From contig NC_134946.1 in NCBI RefSeq assembly GCF_051020765.1, positions 6,189,239 through 6,253,238 of the forward strand: a stretch of 64,000 nucleotides of DNA, written 5' to 3'. The stretch is from Lasioglossum baleicum (lineage: Eukaryota; Arthropoda; Insecta; Hymenoptera; Halictidae). Made by a program: the position numbers and the translations under genes. Below, in pieces: positions 1 through 11,389 of this stretch; position 1 is the stretch's first letter, and each line of letters begins with the position of its first letter. The notes beneath the pieces are model-generated. The model was not told the origin of the DNA. It ran no database searches and was given only the letters and a program-made list of their open reading frames with translations.

Positions 1-584
1 TATACTAGAATAAAAAGAATGGTAGCAGACAAAAAACTGGTCTACAACGAATAATTTCGATTTATAAAAGAAATGTCTATGATTCAACTGACAAAGTTGT
101 TTTGCAAGCGTTGACCTGAATTCAATATCGAAATTTAGCTTCAACAAGAAAGAGACATTTGCTAAAAATATGTATAAAATTGCTAGCAACTGGTTCAGTT
201 ACGTGTCGTGTCAGTTACGTAATTAGGAAAATGTCATTTCATGAACTGCGTAGCTGAGTTTACCTCTGATGTCGCGAAAACTGAGTCACTCTTGAAACAG
301 GATTTAAGAATGCTCATGAATGTGTAATGTTTATCACGTTTCTAAAACTACTGTTCCCCACCATTTGCGTCATATGTATAGAATATACATACTTTCGCAA
401 CCTTTTTTGACCCGTGGACTTCTTTTAAATATTTCGTTTCCTCGTCGCCCCCTTTGGGTAAACCATCACCAAAATTTTGAACTTTATAATCAAAATACAA
501 CATCTATAATCGTCGGGCAATTGATAATGTAGGTATGCGAATGCCTTTTCATTTTCAGGTTCGTAAAATCTTCAATTTTTCGAA
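1..584. other. No recognised feature
   Basis: AT-rich sequence with short open frames only. I see no transposon terminus, RNA gene or splice-site-bounded exon. Confidence 0.5.
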
Positions 585-586
585 TA

Positions 587-1038
587 CAGTAGAACCTCGA
601 TTATCCGAAGTCATTGGGACCGAGGTGGTTCGAATAATCGAATAATTAAAAAATTACTTATTATATTAGAATTGCAACAAACTGGAGTGAAATAGAAATT
701 AATTTTCTTCCTTAATATGGTTAATAGGGTGGAAATAATATAACAGTATTTTTAAAATCTTCTAATGTTTTCACTGTTTTAAATTGCACCTATTCATTTC
801 TCTTATAAATGCATAAAATCCGTTGTCTACTTATATAAAAGTACTACTGCTGTAATTAGAAGTGTGATATGTATTACTGAGAATATATAATATGTATCCG
901 ATACATGTTAATTATGCATGTAGAGTGAATGTTAACGAAACTTATTTGTTAAAGTAATCTTCAATTTTTTTCTGAACCATCGAAGACTGTCTTTTCAAGA
1001 TTTCTCATTCATTGGTTTGGATAATCAAGGTTCTACTG
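587..1038. mobile_element. pogo/Tigger-like TIR element (non-autonomous, 452 bp)
   Basis: The left end reads CAGTAGAACCTCGATTATCC and the right end is its near-perfect inverted complement (GGATAATCAAGGTTCTACTG). A TA dinucleotide flanks each end (585-586 and 1039-1040), the target duplication of the Tc1/mariner/pogo superfamily. Termini of this type are known from Tigger/pogo elements. No transposase frame remains inside, and part of the interior is a hAT-type MITE (667-829), so this is a short deletion derivative that later served as an insertion target. Confidence 0.8.
667..829 (+). mobile_element. hAT-type MITE (TAGACTGCGGAT family), decayed copy nested in the pogo-like element
   Basis: The right half matches the family well: a run like CTGTTTTAAATTGCACCTA followed by TAAATGCATAAAATCCGTTGTCTA. 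The left end (TAGAATTGC...) is weak and the flanking 8-mers (tattatat / cttatata) agree poorly. The family assignment rests on the 3' half; the left boundary is approximate. Confidence 0.55.
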
Positions 1039-1040
1039 TA

Positions 1041-2152
1041 CATTTACATTACTTGGGCAGTATATTGGCGAAGTTATAACAGGGAATACAAAAATCGCCA
1101 TGTTATGTTACAGCTGACACAGGAAGAAGCTCTCTCTCTCTCTCTCTTCGCAGGATTAAGTTATTCATCTTATCGGATAATGGATTCCCGTATTCTGCAT
1201 GCCCTTCATCACATATTGACCTTATTCTACATGTTGGATTACATACGAATTTGATCTACTTGGCTGAAAGTAACAGCTCCTATTCTATTAGTCCTATAAT
1301 AGCTAAACTTAGATTGGTTGGTACTTACACGAATCGAAAAGTTCACGTTTAAGGAAATTAGTAGAATAAGCCATTTTACAGAAACGATCTCGTTTCACTG
1401 GCTCGCCTTAGTATGCAACTTACCGAAGTGACACGGGTGGATCTTAATTAAATTTTGGGAGGAACCAGTTCTTGTAATATTCCTCCGAATATTCTAGAGA
1501 TTATTACAGTTAGAATGATGGTGTAATTGGCAAGATTATTTATTCAAAAATATATTAAAAAATAGAACTTTTTAGCAATTTATTAACTCGAATGTTGATC
1601 CATATTATTGAGTATGTGTGTATAGATAAGTCGAATAAACAACAGTTTGCTGATTATTCTATCATATTGAACAAACGGGTTGTGTTTATTATGTCTCACG
1701 TATACCATACGTCTATTAATAAAAAAATTCTTCAATATAATAAAAAAAAACCACGAACAAAAATGCTGTTTGTGATAGATACATCATTTAAAAGTGATTA
1801 ATATTTAATAAAAAATGCATCATTTAAATAAACCGCTTTTTAATGATGTGACAAATAACAAACTTGTAATTAAGAACAATAAATATATTTATTCACAGCA
1901 AAACGGAATGGTTTTATGGTAAATAATTAGCTACTTTATAAAGATATACGAGACTAGGAAAAAGAATTGTACATTGATCAACGTATATTCTAAAAGTTGC
2001 ACAAAATAATTATCTACAATAACTCATCCTTATACTCGGAGAAATTTGTAGAAATTACCTTGGACCTACAATTGTTCACAGCACCGTACGACGTCACAGA
2101 AAGCAGTGTTACATTGCACGTTTCTTCAGGAATCCTTTTTATTTTACAGTGT
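1041..2152. other. Intergenic AT-rich stretch with a short (TC)n run
   Basis: A (TC)n microsatellite lies at about 1129-1148. From 1550 to 2000 the sequence is very AT-rich. No coding or mobile-element signature was recognised. Confidence 0.5.
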
Positions 2153-2160
2153 AACAGAAC

Positions 2161-2362
2161 TAGACTGCGGATCTTTATAGAAAAATAAAAAATGTTCGTA
2201 TTGATTGCAGGACACAGGAGCCGAATAAAAAATGTATTCTTCTATGAATTATCCTAGTACACTGAAACTAGTACTTCGAGGTCCTTAAATATTTTTAACA
2301 CGTCCACTGCTTTAAATTGTACGTGCCCAGTTTCGTCATAAATGCATAATATCCGCAGTATA
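2161..2362 (+). mobile_element. hAT-type MITE, type A, 202 bp
   Basis: Starts TAGACTGCGGATCTTTAT and ends ATAATATCCGCAGTATA. The flanking 8-mers aacagaac (2153-2160) and aacaaaac (2363-2370) agree at 7 of 8 positions, as expected for an old hAT target duplication. The interior carries the type-A block (GATTGCAGGACACAGGAGCC) and the 3' block beginning CTGCTTTAAATTGTACG. No coding capacity. Confidence 0.85.
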
Positions 2363-2370
2363 AACAAAAC

Positions 2371-3423
2371 CGTCTAACTTTAATTTCCGTACAAGCTAAT
2401 TCTGAATTAATTTTTGCGTGCAGTTACAAGGATGACACTTGCCACGCACTATTATACTATGCACATCGTACAACGCGGTGAAGAGTAATGCGTTAACTGC
2501 TCCAATTAATTAAGAGCTGCGATCTTAAATAGCAAACTAGTTGTAACTACACAATATGGACTTCCCTCGATTTACTTTTCCGCTGGCTTCAAACGCAACC
2601 GTAGTAGTACAGGGTGTTATTATGCCCCTTAGAATTCGTCTTAACGGGACTTTGTAAGTTCGTATCTTTGACGTAACCTTACGGCGAGTTTGCAGTTCGC
2701 TAGAACCGCGCAGCTTGTTCACGGTGGAGCGCGCGGGGAAGCAAGAAACTGAGAACGTGGAGAAATTTACGAAGAGCTTCTGTTTAATTAGCCTCTACCG
2801 GCGTTACAAGTGCACCTTTTCCAATGCGGGTCCTTCAAAAGGAGCCATCGCCCCGAAGAAATGTCTCGACGAGACCCCACCGCACAATGTGTATTTACGA
2901 AACAATACACGTTACTTTTGTTCGGAGCAGAGTCGCGAGATTAACCCTTCCGACTCGACAGAGGTGCGCCGCACAGTGGGCAATTTGGACGAAACCCGCT
3001 TCAAAATCAAAGAACTTCCGATAGAAATGAGGTAGAGCGATGAATTTTTTTTTAAATTAAAGCTGAAACTTTGCAGAATATGGGAAAAAAATAAGGAGAT
3101 TATGGTACGAACGTTTTTTAACCTTGAGAAAATTCGTTAAACTTGCACAATTTTTGATTTGGTTTGGTTTGTCGAATACCACGCGCGGAAAACATTTTTT
3201 TTCGACATCCTATGCTTCATGTCCAGTAGATTTGTTCGCGCTGATCTTAAATCTGGTCTCCAAAGTTTACCCACCTCAGGATTTTGCAAAAAATCGATTT
3301 TTGTGAACAAAACTGATGAAATTGTGTGTGACTGTAATCTAATTTAAATTAGATATCTATTTTCCATAATTATATTTTCATTTACACAGGAATTAAGGTA
3401 AGTATTTAATCTTTGTAACTGAC
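2371..3423. repeat. Unclassified sequence, probably part of an old dispersed repeat
   Basis: The stretch at about 2970-3200 (CACAGTGGGCAATTTGGAC onward, followed by poly-T and AT-rich sequence) resembles the terminus of a TIR element, but I cannot find a matching right end. The open frames here (about 106 and 66 codons) have no recognisable domain. The repeat call is from appearance only. Confidence 0.25.
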
Positions 3424-3507
3424 TTCTCATCAATGAATTTTTTAACTTCTGGCGATGATAATAATAAGAGTGATATAAGTTAAAAAATTCGTTGACGAGA
3501 AGTTCGA
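3424..3507. repeat. Hairpin (inverted repeat, ~28-bp arms)
   Basis: GACTTCTCATCAATGAAT at about 3422-3440 is the inverted complement, with a few mismatches, of ATTCGTTGACGAGAAGTT at about 3488-3505. The loop is about 28 bp. Origin unknown; it may be the core of a decayed palindromic MITE. Confidence 0.6.
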
Positions 3508-4475
3508 CGAACGTTTTCGACAAAAACGTACCTTCAGTGTCCCCTCCGCTGAATCATGAAAAAAATCTTGGAGAAACATGGATATCGGATTTTGAGAGCA
3601 GAGATTTCAGCTTCTACAATGAGTCTAGATTTACTGTTGCATTATTTGTTTAAACAAAATAATAACAGTTAATATCGATGAGAATGGAAAATGCATTTAA
3701 ATCTGCTGCATGAATGTTCTATTGTTGCGCATACTATTGGAAATATAATACTTGCAGTTTAAATCGTGCCCATCTCTGGTTCTCGTCTACTCAGAAGAGA
3801 GCGTTACACTTTTTCTTTGAAGTGCTCATAAAATGTTATGAAACTATCCAATCAGATGGGAGCACACTTGCGATTCTACTTGATACAATCTGAGCTGGCA
3901 ACCGCCGCGCAAGCAAAAGTCGACGCTCAAGGAAGTAAGGATCGATTTAATGAAGTCATGATTTGACTTGACAATGTAAATCGACCAAGCCACGCGAAGA
4001 ATTCAATATCCTAACAATAGCATGGTCGGATCGATAAGTGGTATATATCGATAAGGGAGGAAGGGGACTAGGAAGTCCCAGAGTCTCGTCGGATTTCCCT
4101 GTACAGGCGGTAACGCTTGTTTGTCGCTCGTCCTGAAAAACTACCTCCGGAACCAGAAAGTCACGAATTTCGCTTCCGCTACCGCCGACATTTGTCCGTC
4201 CATGAATCGTCCCGGCTTTTGTTCTATTGACAATGAAACGCAGAACTGATTGGAAGCTGGCACCCACTCCGTGATCAATACACGTCACTCTTTTGACTAA
4301 TATGGATACTGAATATCAGCAAATGGGTTCTCCTCCTCTATCGATAATTCGTACTACGGCCGTCGATTTTTCTTCTACGATAGAACTCCGTTTATGCGAA
4401 GGAAATTTTACTGAGTGAAACACATTTACAGGGTGGTCCAATACACATTATCTCTGTTTTCGAAAATATAAAAAT
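3508..4475. other. No recognised feature
   Basis: Mixed composition. ACAGGGTGGTCCAA at about 4428-4442 resembles a lone MITE terminus; a similar one occurs near 58946. The 110-codon minus frame at 3956-4288 has no domain I recognise. Confidence 0.4.
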
Positions 4476-4640
4476 ACTTGCTTATTGATCTGACGCTGCA
4501 GTAATTAAGTATCATCGAATATTTCCATTGTGAATTCGACTGTTTTAATGCGTTTTTAACACGTCTTGTTAATTAAAAGATAACATTTTTTAAATAAACG
4601 TAACTATTGAAACTTAGAAGGAAATTACAGTAACAATCAC
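4476..4640 (+). repeat. Dispersed repeat, copy 1 (partner at 14118-14492)
   Basis: The blocks TGACGCTGCAGTAATTAAGT and AAAAGATAACATTTTTTAAA are contiguous here apart from about 25 bp. In the partner copy near 14.1-14.5 kb the same blocks are separated by about 240 bp. Family unknown. Confidence 0.65.
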
Positions 4641-4884
4641 GTTTGCTCGTATGAATAATAATCATACTAGAAGAGACCAAACAGTGATTGTCAAGTAGAA
4701 TAAAGTACTATCAATACTTTTTTATTATTGAGAGAATTTATAGGAAACACAGAAGCATACTTTTCACTCCAGGTATTTCATTTAACAAATATTAACAATA
4801 TTCTTCAAATAATCAAAAACCCATTAAGACATCAAAGGAAACGTTACGAATTTTTAAAGCAGTGATTGTCATGTAGAGTAAAAT

Positions 4885-5103
4885 ATTGATTTGGAACGCG
4901 AAAGTTCGTAGCGTTTGTAAATTAAAATTGAAAGCTAAAATTCAGATATTTTTTCATAGAGATTTATTCAGTAACATATTTTCCATTGTGTTCTATTACT
5001 TTTTGCCATTTTCGGGGTAACTTCTCGTGTTATTGAATAAATACCTTAATTTTATCCGCGATTCTTAATTTGAAAACACTACGAACTTTCTTTCCAACCC
5101 AAT
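4885..5103 (-). mobile_element. mariner remnant with C-terminal transposase codons
   Basis: Read on the minus strand, the element starts TATTGGGTTGGAAAGAAAG at about 5103, and a degenerate copy of the same terminus (TTGGAACGCGAAAGTTCGTA) lies at about 4890-4910. Between them minus-strand codons give a fragment like WQKVIEHNGKYVTE, which matches the usual C-terminal end of mariner transposases. Only about 220 bp remain, so most of the transposase has been deleted. Confidence 0.7.
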
Positions 5104-6610
5104 ATTATACAAACACGACAAATTTTTTTGATTTTGCTGTTGAGTGATTCTATACGCGAATAGTTCGTCGATTTGAATTTTTCTCTCGCCTAGAATAATC
5201 CGGCACGAGGACGATTCGAAACCATTCACGTTGCGATAAATTAACGTAAGATAACAGCCAACTTTATTCGAATGTTACATCTTGGTAGACCTACTTCTTT
5301 GATTAAGGAATTTCTCGTTTATTTATCTGGTCACGTACTGTTCCTGCTTTACTCGTCCAACCACGTACGACTTCTATTCTACATGGGAAGTGTATGTATG
5401 TGATCCGTATCTACTTGTTTCATCAGATACAATGTCTGTTTTCGTATTGTAATTATACTCGTGTAGAATATATTCTACAGTTTAATTATAGAGAAGTCAT
5501 GTTCGATAAACCGGTATATTTACTTCCGTTATCTAAATCAACAAAGGGCTCAGCTTTTGACATTATGTACCTATTGCAAGACAACAAGAATATTAATAGC
5601 TTTTGGTCAGGCGAGAGCAGTGGGCAAAGCTTGTGCAAACATATGATACCAACATAAATTGTAGTCATGCAAACAAAACAAGTGATTGATCCTGTCAAAG
5701 TAGATTTAACATTCTTTCAAATAAAATTAGGTATAGATTATATAGTAGAATATTATAAAATACGAGATTTGTCAAGAGAAACAGAGAAGAACATTTTAGT
5801 ATATTTAATTTACGTATTCAGAATATCAATCTAGATAGAAGTTATCTAAGATAACTAATTAATTTGATAATTGAAGCTCTTGGCGGATCGTTTGATGTCA
5901 CAAGATTCGAATATTCTAGTTGACATTGTTATGAAAGCTTAGTTAGTAGAAAAATTTTTATTTCTATATTTTATCAGCTCCATTCGAACCAAAAGTTTTA
6001 TTTTCAAAAATATTTCTTTATCTGTTCTCATCGAAGCTTATGAGAACTTTTTTTCACTTTCTACATGCAGTCAATTCCGATATAGCTGATTAAAAACATA
6101 TTTTGTTTGTAAACATATTTTCGCTCGCAATCATGAAAATGGGGTAACGTTAGCAAAATAAACGTAACATAAAACTGGTACGAAAACAATTAATTAACAA
6201 CACAATTTGTGAACGTTTGAAAAAAGTTCTTCCATAATACAGTAAAATCAATCGATATGATACAAAACGAGTAAAAAGTTATAAAAATAATTAAAAAATT
6301 TAACTGAAGACAAAAAAAAAACATTTGTATTTCAAGACTATCTTTTCACGTCCCAAAAAGGCATAGGTTGTAATTTTATTTTTTTTTATAGAATGTATTG
6401 CTATCTTTTTTTAATCTAATGTTATATTGCTAATCTACATGTATTTTCATCTCTAAATATATATATTTCCGTTATATATCCATTAAATTTACAGCGTCTG
6501 ATTATTTTTTACAAAGTAGAGAGATTCTCCGACTTACACTATGCAATAGTTATCCTAAAAAAGATACTTAAAAATCAGTAGTTTCTCCTGTCGTTACACG
6601 AGAAGCCGCC
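5104..6610. other. No recognised feature
   Basis: AT-rich and free of transposon ends I can recognise. Short frames at 5394-5657 and on the opposite strand overlap each other and look like chance frames. Confidence 0.5.
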
Positions 6611-6614
6611 TTAA

Positions 6615-6866
6615 CACGTTCGCTACCAGCATTTGTTTCGTTGCTGACCTTCCTTGTTCGGAAGTTTTACTAAATGCTACCTACTCAATTTTGAATTATT
6701 AAAACAGTTTAGCAGAAGAAAGTCAGAGATTCTCCGAAAATGATGCGTTCTACTATGGCTTTAAATAATGAAGAGAGAGAGAGAGTGCATAAAATTAATT
6801 TGACCGTTTTCAAGTGAACTGTCTGATTATGGATATCATATATTTGTGACGGTGGTAGCGAACATG
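6615..6866. mobile_element. piggyBac-like MITE (TTAA-flanked, 252 bp)
   Basis: TTAA flanks both sides (6611-6614 and 6867-6870). The left end CACGTTCGCTACCAGC is matched in inverse by the right end TGGTAGCGAACATG. A TTAA target duplication with short TIRs is the piggyBac signature. A GA microsatellite (about 6770-6787) lies inside and there is no open frame. A related copy is at 57227, and a single similar right end at about 34233-34256. Confidence 0.7.
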
Positions 6867-6870
6867 TTAA

Positions 6871-7821
6871 GCTATCAGAAGCATCTAAACAGATTCAGAT
6901 TCGGAACTCGGACTAATTAACCCGTTAAAACAGCTTGACCAGATTCAATCAATCTTACGTGGCTCGCCCTACAAGCTCTCACAGAGTAGATACCGGCAGA
7001 TGAATTTTCCCCAGATACGTTTTCATATAAAGTTCAGAACAATCCATTTAAAAGAGTTGGCCAAACTTTTCCTCCGCTCTTCAAGTTCTAAACTCTATAG
7101 CCTTAAATCTTGACGCCGAGAAACACGGGGCTGCGTTACACGCCGACAAGAGGCAATTAACTTCTACAAGCTCGGATGAAGGTTGAATGGATGAGGGAAG
7201 GCGGTGGAACAACCGCTAACGAGTATTTAGAGGAAACGGACAATTGCGAGCGGTCGGGGGCGGCTGTGACGAAGCCGTGTCACGTTCTCTCGTTTTGAAA
7301 CAATGACGTTCCAGTGGCTGCGGCCGCAGGGAAGGTATCAGATATCGTCACTATGTGACGCGCGGCCGCGGATGTATTTATTTGGAGGGCTTGCGGAAAG
7401 CCCTTAAGGGCTGCCTTTATTGCGGGGCCGCTCTCTCGCTTTATTCGCTCTACGTGCCGGTAACCCAGACTTCTGATAGGGCCTTCGAGAACACGCATTT
7501 CTTTAAGGCGCCCTCCGCGCCACTCGCGCTCGAATAGCCAATAAAAGAGTAGTAACGGATACCGTACCTGCGATCAACGCGCTTCGGCCAGAAATTATCT
7601 TGAGACGTGCTACATTTATTACTCTAGTTGCTTACCATACAGCAAAGTCACTCGCAAATTTCTCTACAATCAGCTAACTCAAATATTTCGCCGGACTGCC
7701 CTAGTAATGCTCGCAAGGGACGTCGCACACACAATTCGAAGTTGCTGATTGTAACGAAACTTGGCACGAACGTAGAATACCCAAAATTATTCTACACGTA
7801 TTTTCTTGTACATGGTGTATA
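6871..7821. other. Non-coding stretch with a GC-rich segment at 7200-7560
   Basis: The GC-rich part contains overlapping chance frames on both strands (72 codons minus, 60 codons plus). No conserved motif was recognised. Confidence 0.4.
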
Positions 7822-8290
7822 CAGTGGCTCACGAAAGTATTCGAACGGCCTTTAAAACAGAATAACTTTTTTATAATTGTAACAAACGACCTGACTTTTT
7901 TATAATAAATTAGAAGCACTGGTTTATGAAATGATACGCAAAAAAGATTTTCCAAAAAATTATAATTTACGAATTTACATGCAAAAATAAAAAAGGCATT
8001 TTTTTAACTTTTTTATTTGGAAAGCCCTTAACGCCCTGAAAGAAAATTTAAAATATATGTTTTGTAGATCTATGTTAGTTATACACATGCTGACAATTAC
8101 GTCAAAATCGATTAACATACACACGAGCTACAAGCGATTAAAAATGTTGAAAATCGTAGTTTTACACGATTTTTGATCAGTTTCTGCTTAAAATCCACAA
8201 AATCTGTCGATGCGTGTCGTTTTTTCCCGCGTCAACCGATTTCGATGACATTTTCAGCATGTGTATAACTAACATAGATCTACAAAACAG
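7822..8290. mobile_element. Tc1/mariner-type palindromic MITE, family P1 (right end lost)
   Basis: The left terminus CAGTGGCTCACGAAAGTATT is preceded by TA (7820-7821). The interior shares the P1 sequence with 37832-38395 and 61320-61619, for example ACGACCTGACTTTTTTATAA and the run AAAAAAGGCATTTTTTT. Inverted blocks around ACATAGATCTACAAAACA near 8280 show the palindrome. Homology stops at about 8290 without the right TIR. Confidence 0.7.
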
Positions 8291-8351
8291 ATTTGAAAGT
8301 AAAATTCAATGGTTCAATTTTAAAGAATACAGCTTTATTAATCAATTTTAT

Positions 8352-8435
8352 GAATAGTCACCATTCTTTCCTAATTGTAGAAAATTGTAATTGTAGAATA
8401 TAATTTTCTACAATTAGAAAAGAATGGTGACTATG
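8352..8435. repeat. Hairpin with ~35-bp arms next to a MITE
   Basis: The block AGTCACCATTCTTTC at about 8356-8370 reappears inverted as GAAAAGAATGGTGACTAT at about 8417-8434, each arm carrying a TTTTCTACAATTA-type segment. A third, direct copy of this arm follows the neighbouring MITE at about 8872-8905. Confidence 0.75.
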
Positions 8436-8868
8436 CAGGGTGTCCAGTGTAACAGTTTCCACGATTTTTCAATTAAGTGCTTGCAATAATCAGACAAAAA
8501 AATATTAAACAAAAGTCGATCAGTTTTCGATTGGCTATATACATTGCAATAAAAAAAGTTCAAAAATTTTCTTTTTATTATTGCCAAGGCCACCTTCATT
8601 TTTTAAATGGTACTTCAAGGTCATCCGGAGGTCATGAATTAGGTAGTTGAATTCGTCTTGATACGGGCTATGATACTGTGAAGTCAAAAATATCAGGTGC
8701 CATTTAGAAAAATGATGGTGGCCTTGACAATACTGAAAAAAATTGCCAACTTTTTTTATTGCAATATTTAGCCAATCGAAAACTGATCAACTTTTGTTGA
8801 AAATAGTTTTTTGTCAGATTATCGCAAGTACTTGAAAAATCGTGAAAAGTGTTACGTGGGACACCCTG
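8436..8868. mobile_element. Palindromic MITE with CAGGGTGTCC termini (433 bp)
   Basis: The left end CAGGGTGTCCAGTGTAACAG is mirrored by GTTACGTGGGACACCCTG at the right. The arms continue inward with CACGATTTTTCAA / TTGAAAAATCGTG and with AAAACTGATCAACTTTTGTT and its complement. TATG occurs at both junctions, so a TA target site is possible. No coding capacity. Confidence 0.75.
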
Positions 8869-9681
8869 TATGATTTTCTACAATTACGAAAGGATGGTGA
8901 CTATATGTATAATTCTTTTTATACTCCGCCGTGTACAGTACACTTTGCGACGTCTATGAAAATCGGGCACGAACAGGGTGTTTCAAAATGGTACGAACGT
9001 GGAGGAGGGATTTTCCATAAAATAATAAGTTGAAAATATAGAATACCTTTTTTGAACTCTTTTGGACTTTGAACAGCTTCGGAATGTTACTTTTATATAA
9101 ATGACAAAACTCCCTATTTTTTAATCAGATAATTGTTTTAGAAAGAATTTGACACTGAAACGATAATAGTTCTTTACATTCGATGGCTTCACGTTGTGTC
9201 GATTGTGGACAAAGTTTATTTAGAATCGTTTGGTTATTACTCCGCTACAGAATAAAAAGAACCTTGCTTTATCATATTCACTGGATGGATATTCGATATT
9301 GACCAACTAACCACAGCGATACCCTTCTTTTAACCGAATAAACTGACGATATCAAAGCCATGGAGTCCATTAAACCGAATAACATTTGAATTGATGCGAT
9401 GCAAGGGCACTGGAAGTTTTCAAGTAACTAGAGCGTGCAATTATTTTCTAGAGGTTAGACTCTCAGTACACATGCATATGTATGAAACTCAAATAGACTG
9501 CGAATATTTAGACAAATGTACAATCCGTCGCAGAAGTATACGTACAATTGTTTGTAAAAGATCATGTAAATTTTTTGTTGCTGAAGCAGTAGTCATTGAC
9601 ATCATTTTTAAGAAAATTTTCCGACACCTAATGTCATCTAGGTGTCACTAACTGACAATGTTGCATTAATTAAAAGTGCTT
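8869..9681. other. No recognised feature apart from a direct repeat at 8872-8905
   Basis: An isolated ACAGGGTGTTTCAAAATGG at about 8974-8992 resembles a MITE terminus without a partner. The 86-codon frame at 9391-9651 has no recognisable domain. Confidence 0.4.
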
Positions 9682-10048
9682 TAGTTAGGAGCATAACTGA
9701 TCACCCACTTTAAATCAAAATAACTTTTTCACGAATGGACTATATGACTTCAATTTCTCCGTAAAGCTAGAAGGATTAGTTTAGCAAATAACGTCCAAAA
9801 AATATGCTGAAGAAATGCATTTGGTCGGAATTGTGAAAAACATGGTAAAAATTGATTTTTACGGCTCTTTTAGCTGGGCCAATAACGAAAATTTAAAAGA
9901 TGTGTTCGGTTAACTCGTACAAACTATATATGGTACGTCCTGAAAATTTCATTGAAATTGGTTTACGAGTTATAAACGATCAAATGTGGTAAAAAGGCCG
10001 AAAATCACGAAAAATCGTAATTTTTACCGCTTTTGATCGTTTATAAAC
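9682..10048. mobile_element. Palindromic Tc1/mariner-type MITE, family P2, left part only
   Basis: Starts AGTTAGGAGCATAACTGATC, the terminus of the complete element at 51120-51955. It follows that element through the palindrome centre (AAACGATCAAATGTGGTAA ... TTTTGATCGTTTATAAAC) and then stops abruptly at 10048, where a different palindromic element begins. The right arm is missing. Confidence 0.8.
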
Positions 10049-10276
10049 TTGGCCGCCACCTAACACGTTTTAGGGCCATTGGTTTAAAAAGTAACGGCCA
10101 AGTTTGAATAATTCAGCCCTCCATGTGACTCTTTAAAAATTAAATAGCGTTCTTTATAACTAATTTTTATTTTTATTTTTCTAAGCTAACGGACTTGGCC
10201 GTATTTTGTTTGATCTCACAACTTTTTACGGCCATAAGAACTTGGCTCCTGTTTACAGAATGTTTTTGTTGGGATT
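10049..10276. mobile_element. Right half of a fold-back element (full copy at 22107-22507)
   Basis: From TTGGCCGCCACCTAACACG to TTTTTGTTGGGAT it matches the centre and right arm of the 22.1-kb element almost base for base, including CCCTCCATGTGACTCTTTAA and CATAAGAACTTGGCTCCTG. The left arm is absent and its place is taken by the truncated P2 element, so the two halves form one chimeric unit. Confidence 0.8.
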
Positions 10277-11241
10277 TTCTTATTTCGAATGAAACGTCGT
10301 CGTCGTATATCGAAAGAAGACTAGTACCCTCAGGATGAATGTAATCAAACTCAGAAAGGACAACAGTCGGAACTGCATCGAGGGAAGAATATTTCCGGCT
10401 GGCCAATATCTCCGTTTCCCCGTTTCGCCATGGAGGTCTTTCAATTTCACCAACACCATAGCCGGGTGTCCCGAGGCCTCCGAGATTGCCGTTATCTGAA
10501 CGACGCCGTTGAAACTCAACACCCGCGCAATATATCTAACTGGCCAGTGCCTCACCTTTGACCCTGTAACCGTGTATAACCGGTAAGACCTCACCGACAC
10601 ACTAGTCAGAAGTACGAGTGCACCCGCGCGTACACAGAGCGCAGAAACGAGAAAGGGGCGAATACGCGCGTGTGCACACGCACACATAGTTGCGAAGGAC
10701 GCACACCAAAGGATACCCCTCTTTTATACTGGATTCAGGGGTTAACCGTCTCGCCCCGAACCCCTCTTACCTGCTTCGCATGGAAAATAGCTGCTTCTTT
10801 GTCCTTACGTTCTCACGCCAGTTATATATGCGTACAGGATGTTTCATAAAGTGCCACGTGTGTCTGGGGGTAAGGAAAGGACCGAGGAATTCGTTGGAAA
10901 AATAACGCGCTATATCGCCGAGATGCGCGCAGAACTCTCCGGCTTTCTCTCGGATAGGATTAGGCCGGGCGAAATGAGGAATTTTGTATGCCGCTGAAAT
11001 TGTGTGCTTCTTTGTCTCGTAATATACGAGGGAGTTACGGCGATTTACGGTTTCGCTAATATATTACATCGACTGGCCTTCTCCAGCCGTTTCGGAACAT
11101 TTTTAAAGGAACTTTTCCGTCTAGATGAACGCCCAATTCTGTTCTCACTGAATTTTGATTCGACGCGAATTATAAAACAAATTTCCTTCTCGTGTTTGCA
11201 CCGGTTGTTTAACACTCCGAGAGCCGCGTCTCTACGAAATA
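10277..11241. other. CpG-rich non-coding stretch with a 135-codon open frame of unknown nature
   Basis: GC rises at 10390-10960. The longest frame runs on the minus strand, 10687 to 10280. Its last third is MITE-derived sequence and the rest matches no family I know, so it is probably a chance frame in GC-rich DNA. Confidence 0.35.
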
Positions 11242-11330
11242 CAGTGGCGGACAAAAAAAAGTTTAAAACGAAATTTCTGCATGCAAGTATTAATAACTTT
11301 CGATGGGTTTTCGAACGTTTATAACATTTG
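11242..11330 (+). mobile_element. Lone Tc1-like left terminus
   Basis: CAGTGGCGGACAAAAAAAAG follows a TA (11240-11241), a typical Tc1-like left end. A related end (CAGTGGCGGGCACAAGTAAG) occurs at 20254. No right end was found, and a hAT-type element occupies the DNA to the right, so the element may be split or truncated. Confidence 0.5.
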
Positions 11331-11389
11331 CTACAGTATACGACATCAGAGTTCTTGTTTATTCGTCTGTTTTCACATAATGTGTCAAC

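Noticed and set aside
10280..10687. 135-codon minus frame as a possible secreted or membrane protein
   Set aside because: The start lies in a CA/CG-rich low-complexity stretch and the end is CpG-island sequence running into a MITE; no signal peptide or domain is convincing.
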